Made by a program: the position numbers and the translations under genes. Below the pieces are notes generated by a model. That model had not been told where the DNA came from. It worked only from the letters and a program-made list of their open reading frames with translations, and made no database searches. A stretch of 64,000 nucleotides of DNA from Atherinomorus stipes (lineage: Eukaryota; Chordata; Actinopteri; Atheriniformes; Atherinidae): positions 77,501 to 141,500 of the forward strand of contig JALJCO010013382.1 in the NCBI GenBank assembly GCA_023101725.1, read 5' to 3'. Of this stretch, positions 10,877 to 23,283 are shown piece after piece (the stretch's first letter is position 1; each line of letters starts with the position of its first letter).

Positions 10877-10935
10877 GTCCCCCTTGTAAACGAAATGTTG
10901 CATCTTAAGGGATTTTCCATGAATAAATTGAATTA
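10877..10935 (+). repeat. LINE 3' tail fragment
   Basis: The sequence GTCCCCCTTGTAAACGAAAT followed by TTGCATCTTAAGGGATTTTCC and an AATAAA-containing end is the familiar 3' end of a fish LINE. A related tail is at 38725-38812. There is no coding part. Confidence 0.5.
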
Positions 10936-11239
10936 TATATTGTGTGCACATACAGTATTCAATAAAAAGTCAAAGCATAGTTCTGCTCTGCATGTATTCC
11001 GCAACAATCAATGGTCAGCAGGAGAACCAAGCAATCAATCAGTTTCACAAGTCGTATCACTCAAGTTTCTACACCACATGACTATAGCACCTACAGCGTT
11101 TTAGTCCAGGTTGTATTGTGGCACATGCTTAAATCTGAGCTGAAACCCAACAGTGAACAATGACAGCATTGGCACTGGCAGTTTGAAAAGAGCACAACAC
11201 ACACAGACACAAACACCAGGAGGCAGCTGTGACAGAGCG

Positions 11240-11335
11240 GTGACCTGTCTAGGCTGTAAATCCCTCCTTGCCCGATGCATGCTGGGACTGACCCCAGCTT
11301 CCTGTGACCTAAAGCTGGATAAGCTGATTTTTTTT
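11240..11335 (+). repeat. Retroposon 3' tail-like segment
   Basis: The phrases GCATGCTGGGACTGACCCC and GACCTAAAGCTGGATAAGC resemble the conserved 3' portion of common vertebrate SINE/LINE tails (TGCTGGGATAGGCTCC...GGATAAGC), followed by an A/T-rich run. Highly diverged. Confidence 0.4.
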
Positions 11336-12885
11336 AAATTTTTTTAAAAAGGATGGACCATAAATACTGCACTCATTCTGACATATAGAACGTATACATC
11401 CTGCACACATTCCAACAACTCCATCAAAAAATAAAGATGGCCTGGGGCATTTCTGGGCTGCAAATGGAGCTGGACTAAGTGGCCTGACATGAAAAAAGAC
11501 TTCCCAAGACTTGTACGTCCCAAGCTGTGTAAAAGTACATCTTGTAATCTTTTCCTACAGATAAAGGCCATTAGATTCCTATAATCTTGTCTCCACACAT
11601 TATATTTTTGGTGTCTTCAATTTTCTATCTTTTCCTACATTAGGGTATTGTCCTTAACATCTCTTGAAAAATGTCTTCATAAGCTTTTGAATGATGCAGA
11701 ACTCATACATTCTGCAGAGGTTAATATATAAATGTAAAACCTACCCTGGGAATGCTTCCTAATACAGCAGTTCACCCCAGTACTTTTATTGGATATCATC
11801 AGCCATGTCAGCCCATATAATGGGTTGCCACAGGTATGTATTTTTCCCTTTCAAATAAAAGGGAAAAATTACAAAAAAAAAATGTAGATGGAAGTTATTA
11901 CTTCAAATGGATGTTATGTGCAACATTATGTTAGCATGTTTCATTTTACAGGCAATGAATATTTGCAGAATCAGAGCTCTGTGTTGCAGGTATTGATGCA
12001 CAATGGCAGAAAGAACCAGAGCATAGAAACGTCTGATAAACAAGGAAACTCCAAGCAAGATTTATCTTGTTGGGGACTTTCAACTACAGTAAAGATGTGA
12101 TGCTTACTCAGTTCTCTTGAACAGCTCTTTTAAACAAATCATGAGTACCGAGCCGTGATATGTTTTATATCCACAGTGTCTACACTGCTTTCACATGACA
12201 CAAGTGTACCATTATGTGGGTCCGATGTCCATTGCGCTTCATCCATGTGAATGCATCAATGGAAAGAAACAAATACTCTGAGTTCTAGCCAAAACATTTA
12301 CTATGATTTGCACCAATGTCGTTCAGGTTTTGTCCTTTTTGAAAATTTCTTACTCTTAAAATACCAAGTTTTTCACATTACTAAAATATTCTTGAGTGGA
12401 AAATCCCAAATAGTGATCTCACTGTGTGTGCACAGGGAAATGGAGCCAACTTGTAAAACGGTTACAATTAAAAAAAGTTAAAACCAATATTTCCAAATAA
12501 TTCTCAACAACAGAATATATTGATAGGATGTGCAAGTTTGAACGATCCTGATCCGCATCTGACCCTATAATTGGATCAGTGATTATTTGCTTGATTAAAA
12601 AAAAAAAAACTGTTGATTGAATTCTAAAATAAAAGAATGAAAAATTAAGAGTCAGTCTTTTGAGTGGTCTTTAAAAGGAACAGGTCCTCGAGATCTGGTT
12701 CCCTTCAAAGAGCATAAATCTCATCTACCTCCAACATGGCTGTCATGGCTAAGTTTTAATTAATTTAAGAAAACTGAAACAACTTGGACTGGTTTGGTCA
12801 TGGGACTCTGGCCAGTCTCACCTTCTCCTGGTGACTGCTGATAAGCAATATATCATTATCTTATTGATCTATTTTTTCTGTCCCT
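11336..12885. other. Unassigned AT-rich sequence
   Basis: About 1.5 kb with simple A/T stretches and no supported gene or repeat boundary. Confidence 0.5.
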
Positions 12886-13630
12886 AAAACTGCTCTGAAA
12901 AACCTCCAGCTGATCCAAAATACAGCAGCAAGGGTTACTTGTGGTTCCTTGAGGTTCTAAAAGAAGAATGGGAGTCAGAACCTCAAGCTGTCAGACCCCT
13001 CTCTGTGGAACCAGGTCCCAGTTTGGGTTCAGGGTGCAGACATCCTCTCAACTTTGAGGTTTTAAACTTGTCATTTAATTAAGCTTGTAATTAGGGTTGG
13101 CTTGGTGACCCTTAGCCATGCCTTTGGTTCTGCTGCTGACTGCTGAGGGACATCCCATGGTGCACTGGGTCCCTCCCTGCATTTTTCTCTCTTTTCAGAA
13201 ATAACAGCTTTCTTTATACATGGAGAATATAGAAACATGGTTTCCATTCATTTGTGTTTATCTTTCTCAGCAGGTATTCCTGGCTAAGAGTTGTGCTAGT
13301 TGAAACGTCTTTTCTGTGACCCCAACCAGTTGAGAAAGATGGCCATCCTACACAGTTGTGGTTCTGCTAGAGATCTTTACTTCCTGTTAAAAGGGATTAT
13401 TTTTCTCCCCACTGTTGCCCCATCCACATTTAGGATGGGGGATTGAATCAAAGATATTTGGTGCAATCCGTTGGTTTCTATAGACCATTTAATGGATTTG
13501 TTTGGATTGCAAGTGGACAACAATAAATTGGATGGAATTGGATTGTGCTTTTAAAAGTGCCTCAAGAGGACTTTGTTGTGAATTGGTGCTACATGAAGCT
13601 GAGTAAATAAAGTTGAATTAAACTGAATTG
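12886..13630 (+). mobile_element. L2-like LINE 3' end
   Basis: Starts with a reverse transcriptase C-terminal trace (NLQLIQNTAARV at about 12900-12940), followed by a region with GGTTCTGCTAGAG and TTCCTGTTAAAAGGGA text. It ends near GTGCCTCAAGAGGACTTTG and a TTGAATTAAACTGAATTG tail, the (ATTGA)n-like end of fish L2-type LINEs. 5' truncated and frameshifted. A second copy of the same tail is at 17085-17345. Confidence 0.75.
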
Positions 13631-15026
13631 AAGATGCTTATTGACAATTGCTTCCTCTTTAGCTCCCCCCATAGTGGTGGGATGTAATGGCACTTCTATG
13701 AAACACTGTGACCAGATCTGATGCTGGACCAAGTTAATCTTCTCTGCCTGCTTGAGGGTTTGTTTGTTTTATGCCACAGTGTGCACTGCAAGATGGCTGG
13801 CTAATATGTAAAAGTACTGGGGGTAAAAACTTGAAGTTGAAGGTTATATCCCTCCCATTAGCTGCATTGACGCACCACCCAGGTAGAATGAGTTGCCGTC
13901 TTCTCATTTGATGCTCAGTTAGCGGTGCAAGCTTATCATAGATCCTCTCTGTACTGTAGCTGGCTTTGTAATGGATACAGCCTTCGATTAATAGTTTGGA
14001 TTGATGCTACTGTATTGTTACTTAATGAACCAATGTAGAAGGATACATTTTTATGGCCCGACTGATAGATACTGATAGAAAAAGCTTAGTTAATTTTGGT
14101 TCCGTCTGTTATCTTGTTTTTATCTGAACCCTGCAGCAGTAAAATCCCATCTGATGTTCATTCCTGCCCCCTGTTCTCTTGTATGCTTTCTTATTTTCCT
14201 CTGTTTGTGTCATTTTACAGTAGGTTTTTTTGTTGAATCTGTCACAAATTTAGTGAAAACTGTTCAAACTATTTATTGCTTATTATGTATTTGATAGTAA
14301 CGTGACAGGCTGGAAACCAAAGTGAACTGCAGTACTTCAGCTCCACAGCAGTTTCAAGCCCAGTAATGTGCATAATAAATACTTCAAATTGAGTCAGAAA
14401 CCCTTACATTTGAGGTTTACAGAATTCTCTACTGTTTGTTTCTATATAAAACACTTCTAGAGAATTCTAGAGGGAAAGTAAAGACTCAAGAGCTACATTT
14501 ACAACTAAGCATCTTCATGAACTTCCTATTTCTATTATTAGATCTGATGGAAATGTATCACTTAATTTCAAATGTTAAATGTTAGATTTCCTCTGTTGTA
14601 TATAAACTGCAGAATCTAATGGACTTCCCAAGTCCATTATGCAGTTTTTATGTTTATCCATGTTTTAAAAGCTAACATTAAGACCTGTTTACATTAGCTG
14701 TCCATTGATGTTTTATAGAGGATTAAACAGCCATTGTAATGGGAGGCGCTGTGCTCATGTGTTCAGTCTGTCACCAAACACAAACAATGGTTTATGTAAG
14801 GAACAGTTTATGTGACTATTTTCCCAGTACGCTGCTCTCTTGTTTTTACCAGTAGCTGATAGGAATGTGTTATCACCACAAGGTGGCAACTGTTTTCCAA
14901 TGACCAGGAGAAAACAGAGGAATACTTCACACTTGGTGAGCTCCATACGAAAGCCACTTCCTACTGAATTAGGGGGTCCACGTGGGCTTTTCAAACCCAG
15001 GTTGATCCTCTTTATAATCGGCATTA
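13631..15026. other. Unassigned sequence
   Basis: About 1.4 kb. No gene, no terminal repeats and no long microsatellite recognised. Confidence 0.5.
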
Positions 15027-15530
15027 GGCTCCTTTCCCACTGGCAAAAAAATGCCAGGTCTGATCTCCCCCCGGCAACCTGCGTGGCCTCTGTCCCTACT
15101 GCTGCGTGTCTGGTGACACCGTCATGCTGGGTTCACTTTGTTGATGTCATCCATACAACAGAAATCAGGAAAGTAAACAATGTCAGGCTGTAGTCAATGT
15201 GCTTTCTTGTTTTGCACCTTAGTCCGTCCTCAAAATGGCTGAAAATCAGTGGGTGATTTTTTTGCACAGTAAGCGATGTGAATTTGTGGCCAAAGCAGAG
15301 ATAATTTGGTACGTTATTTGAGATGTGACTGCCGCAATGTCATGACGTAGGCACGTACCGCCCAACATCACATAAATGCACAGCTCAACCCAGGTTTGGC
15401 GTTCCCATTGCATGCCGATTGGAGCCAAGCTGTTTGTGTAGGTCGACGCAGGTTGGTGAGCCTTTCCTTCTGCCTCTAAAAGCCGATTGTTTGCGGGTTT
15501 AAGCAGGTTTTTTGGCCAGTTGAAAATGAG
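15027..15530. mobile_element. Possible inverted-repeat element (Harbinger-like size)
   Basis: The left side reads CCTTTCCCACTGGCAAAAAA and the right side, reverse-complemented, reads CATTTTCAACTGGCCAAAAA: plausible imperfect terminal repeats about 500 bp apart. Target-site duplication is unclear. Open frames inside do not resemble a transposase. Confidence 0.4.
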
Positions 15531-16046
15531 TAAAAGACATTTAATACCAACAGGGAACAAATTAGAATTAGATTCATTTTGTCTTCTCTATAATTCAAGT
15601 TTCAAAGTTCTTTTTTCTTGATAAGAGATCTTTAGGAGTTGTAGTTTTTGCAGTTTCCCTGCCTCCACAGATGTGGTTCTTATGAGCTGATGGACTCCTT
15701 AAGGATTCCTGGAGGGCGTGGTCCCCAAAGTCAAGCATCAGATGATGCTTCTTAGGAAGTGACAATCTAAACATGTCAAGGTAAACTACAACTGCTAAAA
15801 ATCTCGTCATGAAAAAAGAACTTTGATACTTGAAGGACGACGACTCTAAAAGGTTCTGTGTGCCCTTAAGAAGCTACGTCCAGTGAAACCTCTTCCGGGT
15901 AAAGTTTGTATGTCATAAATCTACCACATGTGAGAGTGAAGCATCCAACAGAGGGTCCATCTACAATCAGTAGTCGAAATTCACCACCAGAGGATCTAAG
16001 TTTGATGTTTGGCATAAAGAGAAAATAGTGGACCTCACAAATGATG
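15531..16046. other. Unassigned sequence
   Basis: Nothing recognised beyond short chance frames. Confidence 0.45.
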
Positions 16047-16054
16047 GTTTAAAA

Positions 16055-16264
16055 CAGGGTTTTCTGAAGTCGTTCTTACAAAAGCCAGTTCTGCAGGTTT
16101 TCAATGTTTCCCTGCTCCAACACCTGACTCAAATTAATGAGTCATTGTGCAAAACTTCATGGCTGTTACATTCATCTGATTTGACAGGTGTGTGGGATCA
16201 GGGATACGATGAAAGCCAGCAGGATTGTGGCTCTCGTACTGTAGGACTAACTTGAGTAACCCAC
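16055..16264. mobile_element. hAT-type MITE with 8-bp target duplication
   Basis: A 210-bp element with imperfect inverted ends (CAGGGTTTTCTGAAGTCGTT against GTGGGTTACTCAAGTTAGTC). It is flanked by GTTTAAAA (16047-16054) and GCTTAAAA (16265-16272), an 8-bp duplication with one mismatch. The interior contains GCAGGTTTTCAATGTTTCCC and CTGACTCAAATTAATG, shared with the element at 45787-46230. No coding capacity. Confidence 0.78.
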
Positions 16265-16279
16265 GCTTAAAACATGCTT

Positions 16280-16965
16280 CACAAACATAGACCGTGAATA
16301 GAGGGACGAACCTTCCGCTATGTCACCCGTTGGTTCCTGAAGGGCTAAAAGTGAAGCCAGTTGAGCGTGTCCTACCATCGCCATCTTGCTGTGTCACGTG
16401 TGCCGTCACTCCCGGAAAATACAAAAATGGGAAAAGGCAAGGCTGCTCTGAGCCGGGGGGCACATCATTGACAGCTGACGTACTCTGGGCTAAACGCTAA
16501 CCGAGCTAACTCGAAACTAACAGGAGCTAACAAAATTAGCCCCCTAAGCTGCAGGGTAAAGGTAAGACACGCTTAGACTTGCTATCAGCTGACGAAAAAC
16601 AGCTGTTGTACGACTCTGCTACAAACTGAGATCTTATCGAGAGCAAACAAGGAGCTAACTAGGAGCCACCGCTCGGCCTGCCGCATGTCAATCAAAAGGA
16701 CACACCCTTAATTATGTGTAATTTAAAGATTAAATAACATCTAAATGGATGAGTTATTAAAAAAAAAAAAACTTCACCTCCCTCACAGTGGACATGAAGG
16801 TAAACTTGACCTATTAAACCTAAAATGATTTTTTGAACCAGGCTGTAAACACGTTTATTTCTGCTGTGATGTTAGCGCTTTTAACATGGGAGTCTATGGG
16901 GTTTGCTCTGTTTTGCAGCCCCTGGCGGATAAGGGCGAACTACAAAAAATGACTTCTTCCGGGCA
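16280..16965 (+). repeat. Dispersed repeat, family with 36675-37279
   Basis: Aligns by eye over its length with the reverse complement of 36675-37279: shared text includes CTAAATGGATGAGTTATTAA, CATGAAGGTAAACTTGACCT, TGAACCAGGCTGTAAACA and ATGGGAGTCTATGGGG. A poly-A run at 16759-16771 corresponds to the poly-G site in the partner. It is probably a non-autonomous DNA transposon. There are many GCTAAC repeats but no protein. Confidence 0.7.
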
Positions 16966-17084
16966 CCCTCGTTGTTGGCCACCGGAAGTTGCTGCTTGTT
17001 CAATAATAATTCTCAGGGATTTTTATCTGTATTTTTTCTTGAAATGTCCATTCCCATTTAATGGTAATTATGTAGGTTTCTCTT

Positions 17085-17345
17085 TCGTGTCCTCTCCACC
17101 CCCACCTGTCGAGGAAGATGGCCTCTCTGAACCGGGTTCTGACAGAGGTTTTTCCTTCTTTTTAAATGGGAGTTTCTTCCTTTCCAGTGTCTTCGTGTGA
17201 TTTGGGGAGTGAATCGAAGTCAAGATTTGGTCCAATCTGTTGTTTTCCTTAGCTAGGCTATTATGAATTAGATCAAATGGATTTGTCCATGAGGTGCCCT
17301 GAGATAACATTGTTGTTAATTGGAGCTGAATTGAACTGAAAATAA
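17085..17345 (+). repeat. L2-like LINE 3' tail, second copy
   Basis: Shares the order and wording of 13320-13625: GAGGAAGATGGCC, TGACAGAGGTTTTTCC, TTGGTCCAATCTGTTG, AAATGGATTTGTCCATGAGG, CATTGTTGTTAATTGG and a TGAATTGAACTGAA end. It contains only the 3' untranslated part. Confidence 0.7.
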
Positions 17346-18453
17346 GTAGAAATGCAAAAAACCTTATTAAACTTTGTTAAAAGATGTACCCCGCTTATCA
17401 GCCCATCTTTTACGTTCTTGGGGAACTTTTTCACCACCTTCTCATTTTCACTGTACAGCTCTCATGTCAGCAGCTTGTGTCCTGTTTACAGGCAGTAACT
17501 ATCAACCCACTGATGCTGCAGGGACTAAAAATAAACACATCCCTCATGCTGTGGATAACAAGCAGACTATAGGAACACCTTCATGCATTGGAATAACTCA
17601 TAAGTCACTGCTAAGACATATTTATTTGAAAAATGTCTCAGTTACTGGCTTTGAGGATAGTGGTGGGGCTAATGTTAATCACCAGCTTCTCTAGTTAACA
17701 GTATCAGATTTATTTGAACAGTCTGGAAGTGGTGAGATGAAGAGAGAGGTGACAGAGGAGAGGAAGAAATTAAGTGTAACGCTGGAGAGGAAACATGAAG
17801 AGGGTGAAAACAGACGAGTGATTTGAGGGAAGCCCAGGAGGCAGCTGGTGGAGAGACATGCAGGCTGCAGACTCGATGAGGCAGAAACTGTTTTGCTCTA
17901 ACTTGCAGATTTTTTGAGTCACAATCCAAAAATAATAAATCTAACCAAAATTTAAATTTGAGACTAGAAAGGACAACAGAGTGCTTGCAGGATATTTCAA
18001 TATAAAAAATAAACTCCTTTCCACCTGTGTGTTGAAATAAATTAACTCCACATCACATTTATTTATTTGAGCTACTGGCAAGTCTCATGCAACTCTACAA
18101 CTTTTCATTTGTGGCTTTTGGGCCAACTAATTATTGAGGCGAGTTGAGGTGTCAATAAATCTAATGCAACAAATCAGAGCCCATCTCAGTAAATCCTAGG
18201 CGAGACGGTACACCCAGGCAGCATTGCAGGGACTTACGTTTAAACCCATTTACACATTGAAAAGAGCAAATATTTACAGGGTTCAGGCAGGCTGTGGATG
18301 TAATTAATGTTGTTATAATAAACTTGGGAACTTGGATGTTCACTGTAAGAATAACAGACTTGAATCTTGGAAATTTTACCTTATTACTGTATGTGGCACC
18401 ATTTCTAAATGTTCCCTTGTGATTATTTCCTTCTTAGTGCTGTTTCACCTATC
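17346..18453. other. Unassigned sequence
   Basis: About 1.1 kb. Purine-rich 17735-17830 is the only compositional oddity; no gene supported. Confidence 0.5.
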
Positions 18454-18457
18454 TTAA

Positions 18458-18986
18458 AGGCAGGGTAGGGAATCCTGGAAAAACGGTTCAAGTAAGCTAC
18501 ATTTTAAAAAAATACACCCAAAACCACACCTTAAGAGCACAGGAACATGTACGCCGATGATTTACCAGCAGGTTAGCAAACATAACCAATAACAGCCGAG
18601 TGGATAGCTTGTTAATTTATTAGTAAACAGCTGAGGAACCACGTTTGTAGAATTATTAATTCGCTCACCTCCAACTCCTGTGGTGTAAATCCACACTGCA
18701 AACATCAACACCTCCACAACTTGATCCACATTTTCCCCCTTGGTGGATTTTGAGAGCAAACAGCTGCACAGATGACAGCAGCGAGCAGCCATGTTTTTCT
18801 CATGCTGTGAGACATTCACGGCGTGTTGCGAGCGCAGGGAGGTGGCGAGAGGGCGAGATAAACGGCAGTTGAATTTGATTGACGCATCATCATTCACTCT
18901 TTAAAAACGGGCAGTTCAAGACGATTGGATGGTTTTTTTCAGTCCTGTCCATTCCACAGGTGATGCATTTTTTTGTGTCAAAGCAC
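18458..18986 (+). mobile_element. TTAA MITE family 1, relative (copy C), one clear end
   Basis: After TTAA at 18454-18457 it starts AGGCAGGGTAGGGAATCCTGG-like text, then follows copies A and B for about 260 bp (for example CACGTTTGTAG, CTCACCTCCAACTCC, TCCACACTGCAAAC). It then departs into a different 3' half. The right terminus is not identifiable. Copy B begins four bases after this span. Confidence 0.6.
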
Positions 18987-18990
18987 TTAA

Positions 18991-19590
18991 AGCTAGGGTT
19001 AGCAATGCTGGAAAAACGGTTTGAGCAAGCGACAGTTTAAAAAAACACACCACCTGAAACCACGCCTTCAAAACGCAGGGACATGCGCCGATGTTTTACG
19101 AGCAGGTTAACGATAACAGCCAAGTGGATAGCTCGTTAGCTTGATCGTAAACAGCTGACAAACCACGTTTTTAACTTTAATCCACTCACCTCCAACCCTC
19201 CTGCAGTGTAAAAAGTCCACACTGCAAATGTCAACGCCTCTGAGACTTAATTCTTATCTGTTGTTTTGTTTTGTTTTTTTTGGCTCAGCAGCCGTTAGCA
19301 GTTCGGTAGCTATATTTGTTTACAGTGAGCGGCGCACAGGGGGGTCACGTGGGAGATAGAGAGGGGAGGGACAGAGACGAGACATAAAGGCATCGATTCA
19401 TTCTTTCTAAGTTGTGAATTACCAGTCCTGCCTTTTGGTGTGAATGGCAGGATTTGGTCAGAGTTTTTACAGAACTGCAGCTCTCACAGAGGTCTGACTT
19501 GTTTCTTCCATTTTATGAATACATGATGAATTGACTACTGTCACCCAGTATAACAAAAAGTGTTTCTGAGCAGGATTACCAACTCTGGCT
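18991..19590 (+). mobile_element. TTAA-flanked MITE, family 1, copy B
   Basis: This 600-bp element starts AGCTAGGGTTAGCAATG and its other end, reverse-complemented, starts AGCCAGAGTTGGTAATCC. Exact TTAA flanks lie at 18987-18990 and 19591-19594. It matches copy A (2414-3036) along nearly its whole length in the same orientation, including the GGCAGGA...TCCTGCC hairpin at 19425-19455. It is the better preserved copy and establishes the TTAA target duplication. Confidence 0.9.
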
Positions 19591-19623
19591 TTAATTAATT
19601 GGTTGCAATGAAGAAGATTTTAA

Positions 19624-20365
19624 AGCAGAACTCAGTAACTTCAGCTCGGGGCTCCCCCTAGTGGCGTCCTTTCACTGTCGTGTTCAACCCCCCCTTACAC
19701 CCCCACAGCACACAGACGGCTTCTCTACCTGTCTTTCTTCTATTTTGATCGCTGGATATATTTCTAAGCTTTTTCTAGCTTGTTGATGCTTGTTGAAGCT
19801 TGTTGATTGGTAGCAGCACAGCATCTCCCTGACCTGTCTCTTCTGAAACGGGACGTTTTACCCGCGATTTGCGGGTAAATATGCCGTGGATTATATTTTT
19901 CACTGGTGTTGGCGAGTAGCAGGTAAGAATACGAACTTTTATTTACTGTTTGCGGACGTGACAAGTGATTATTGAGCCTGAAGCAGTGATGCTTCACCCG
20001 GCGCCCAGGCAGTGCAAGCTACGTGAATCACTCTGGTCCAGCAAAGAGTTGGTTATGAGAGCCAGGAGCCGTGTTTAGGGGGTGTGAAGCTAAAGAAATG
20101 TTTTCTTCGAATTAGAGCTGGTAGTCTGGTTCAAATCAGAGCTGGAAGCAGCTCGGTAGATAGGGGACCTGATTACCGTACAGCGGTTTCTGTTGTCCCA
20201 AGTTCTGCTCGGGTCGGCGCAGGCAAAGTTGTATTTAGCTGCTCGCAGGCCAGAGGCCCCGGCGGGAGGGGGGGACACATTGAATCGCTCCGTAAACACT
20301 TTGTTTAGCCCCACGGGGATTCCGAAAAGCATTTATTGAGGTAAAAAAGTTACTGAGTTTCCCCT
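19624..20365. mobile_element. TTAA-flanked MITE, family 3
   Basis: This 742-bp element begins AGCAGAACTCAGTAACTTC and the other end, reverse-complemented, begins AGGGGAAACTCAGTAACTTT. It is flanked by exact TTAA at 19620-19623 and 20366-20369. The interior contains GCTCCCCCTAGTGGCG and short meaningless frames on both strands. Confidence 0.88.
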
Positions 20366-20369
20366 TTAA

Positions 20370-23105
20370 GCTACATAGTAAAAAAGGCTCCTGGAAAACA
20401 TAATCCACCCACCTGCCTTTAAATATATCTACCTATCCAGCAAAACCAGCTGGCTGATTTGGTCTAACTGAAGTAGGGAAGTGTTTCAAATGTCATCAGT
20501 TTTCCCCAATTTCAAAGCAAGCTTCGGTGGTGCTTCAGAAAAATATAACTTGAGTTTGAAGTGTGGTTGAAGCCGTGTCATCAGAGGGGAAAATCATTAC
20601 CCAAAATGTAAATCTGTTTAGAAAAGTTTTTTTCTTTTTTCAAATAAAATATTAGAATTTTAGCAATGCTATTAGCAGCAGCAGGGAAGGTTATCTTCCT
20701 GCAAGCAAACACCCAACATCCTCACCTATACAGGTACAGCCATTCAAGAAACCCATGCACTGTTACTGCAACACGAGTGGTAATACAGGAGAATTTTAAA
20801 CTACAGCACAGGAATGTGTCTCGACCTGAGCTTCTGAGAATAAAATGTTCTATGCCTTATGAGTCCTAAGATCTCCCTAAATCTGTCTGCACCTCTAATT
20901 CTGAAAATCTTTCTGCTTCCTAAAAGGGCCACATATCAAAGCTCTGGGATTCCTGGCTTTGAATAAAACTACCACATTTCACCACTTTTCAATTTAGGAG
21001 GCAATGCACTGCTATTCATGGAGGCTGTTTAAACCATTCAATCCCAAATTAGCTTTCTGTAGTACTTTTCTGCATGATCATCCCCCCTCTTTGAAGTGAC
21101 TTTCATCATGGCTTGTTGCTCAATAAAATTCCCATTAATGATTGAGAGCAAAACCAATCTCCACCTGGTAAGCGACTCTGGCGGTGGCGTATGAACAGAA
21201 CTCGCCTGCACACACAGGACCCATTAATCACAAACACACCACTGGGCTTTCATTCAGACCTTATTCCATCAGAGTTACAGCTCTCATGCATTACTGTGTC
21301 TGGGTTGCTGCAAGAGGGGAGGCTTATGTGCTTGTTTTCCCTGCTTGGCAGGGGGCAAACGTGACCATGCATCAACTCATGGGGACTTACTATGTAAGTT
21401 TGGAGGGCAATTTTATGATCATTTGAGGCTAAGATTTGGTTTTAGGGTCAGCGTTAGATTATGTTTCATTTGGGGTTATTAGTTGTGAAGGTTAAAGTTG
21501 GGGAAAGGGTTGCATCTGTATAATCTTCATGGTCAATACAAACAAGGCATGTTTACATTTTATTATGTCTTAAAAATTACTAAAATTGCAGCAATTGGTA
21601 GCATTTTTTTCCAAAATGTCAGGAAATTGCTGGATGATGAATAAATGAATGACTTTGGGATTTGTGTTCAACAAATAAAATTCAAATGTCAAACTGGACA
21701 AAGCAAAGATTTTAGTTTTAACCTTTTGTTTGCTGTAGACAATGTAGCAGTCACTCAACTCAAGAAGAAGCTTCATGATTGTTCCTACACTGCTGTCTCA
21801 GAAACTCAGCCATTTATTGTAAGTCACCTGCTCTGTCCCATTAAATCCAATGGGAATGTGTGTCTAAACATTTGACTGGTACTGTCACTGTGATAAATTT
21901 TAAGTTGATTGATTGATTTGGTGAGGGAAAAACACATATTTTCTTTGTTTTTGCCGGTTTAATATTTAAAATCAAAACACAAATTTAAGATCTTATTGCA
22001 CTTTGTAATACAAATCTTCCTATGGAATATAAATCCTCTTTGTTACAGTTATGATTTACAAGCTTAGTGCTCAATGAAAATGACAATATAGCCTACATTA
22101 TAAAGATGAATCTTCTTAAGAGCATGAAATAATTCCCACAGAGCTGATTCTAGTCACAAAAACAGCATTTGAAATCGGGGGGATTAGAAAGCAGCATTGC
22201 TATATTTGCCCCCCTGGGGTATAATGGACAGCTCTTTAATGATGTTTAGGGAAAAATGAGTAGCAAGGTTTGACCTTAAGAAACATCTTTATAAACTGAA
22301 ACATGTGGTTAGTGTTTATATCTGTGTGTGAACATCTTGGAATGAAGGCTCAAGGGGCCCGAGAGCAAACATGTGCCCACTGGAGAGTGGATGTTTCTGT
22401 TTATGTAGTTTGCCCCCCTTTTTATTTCATTAAGTCATCATTCATTCTCCATTCAGAGTTGTCTTTGTCTGTCACTACTTTGGTCAGTCAGCCAGTTCAG
22501 CTCATTGGTTAAATTAACTGCTGAGACACATCAGAAGTCACATTCAGGAAGCTGACGTTAAGTTTAAGGGTCACAGCAAGACAAAGACAGATTTTGAGGC
22601 TTAAATAGGAAAAGGACCAACATCTTTGACACAGAATCATCAAACATTAGATAAAACTAATAGGTCTAAACTGACAATTTACAAATCAACGTTTATTCTT
22701 TGTGCAAAGTGGAGATGGTATGGTAATTTCCCAGTAATCTTTAGGCCCAATTTCAATGCCTATTTTCATCCCTACCTCTAGCCCTTGCCCTAGGCTCTGG
22801 CTCTTGAAATGGAGATTCGGGATTGAATTATTTCCTTTAGAAATGGAAAAACCCTTCTACTGTAAATCCTCATGCGTCACCAATAGTCATCAGTGGCGCA
22901 GTAAACTGACATACTTGTAATGTATCCTACTATGTGTGTGTGTGTATCGCTGTGGAAATCTCCACTACACAACCTGTGTAAGAAAACTAAAGGCATTTTT
23001 ATTACAAAAACAATAACTCTATTAACTCAAGTATAAATAACAAATTACTTTATATATATTGCTATTTTGAATTAATCTAATACAAAATAGAAAAAGTAGG
23101 ATTAC
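20370..23105. other. Unassigned sequence
   Basis: About 2.7 kb with no supported gene. Around 22742-22860 the text GGCCCAATTTCAATGCC hints at a repeat edge like that at 55549 but has no partner end. Confidence 0.45.
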
Positions 23106-23283
23106 GTATTAAATGTATTTTTATATTTCTATTATAAGTGAATATTTTAATTTATTCAAAGATTTTTTTTTCTTTTTTTTTTCTCAGGGAAAAGGGTATT
23201 AAATGTATTTTTATATTTCTATTATAAGTGAATATTTTAATTTATTCAAAGATTTTTTTTCTTTTTTTTTCTCAGGGAAAAGG
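23106..23283. repeat. Tandem duplication of about 90 bp
   Basis: The unit starting GTATTAAATGTATTTTTATA and ending CTCAGGGAAAAGG occurs at 23106-23195 (90 bp) and again at 23196-23283 (88 bp). The only visible differences are in the length of the T-runs. The near-identity suggests a very recent duplication or an assembly artefact. Confidence 0.95.
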
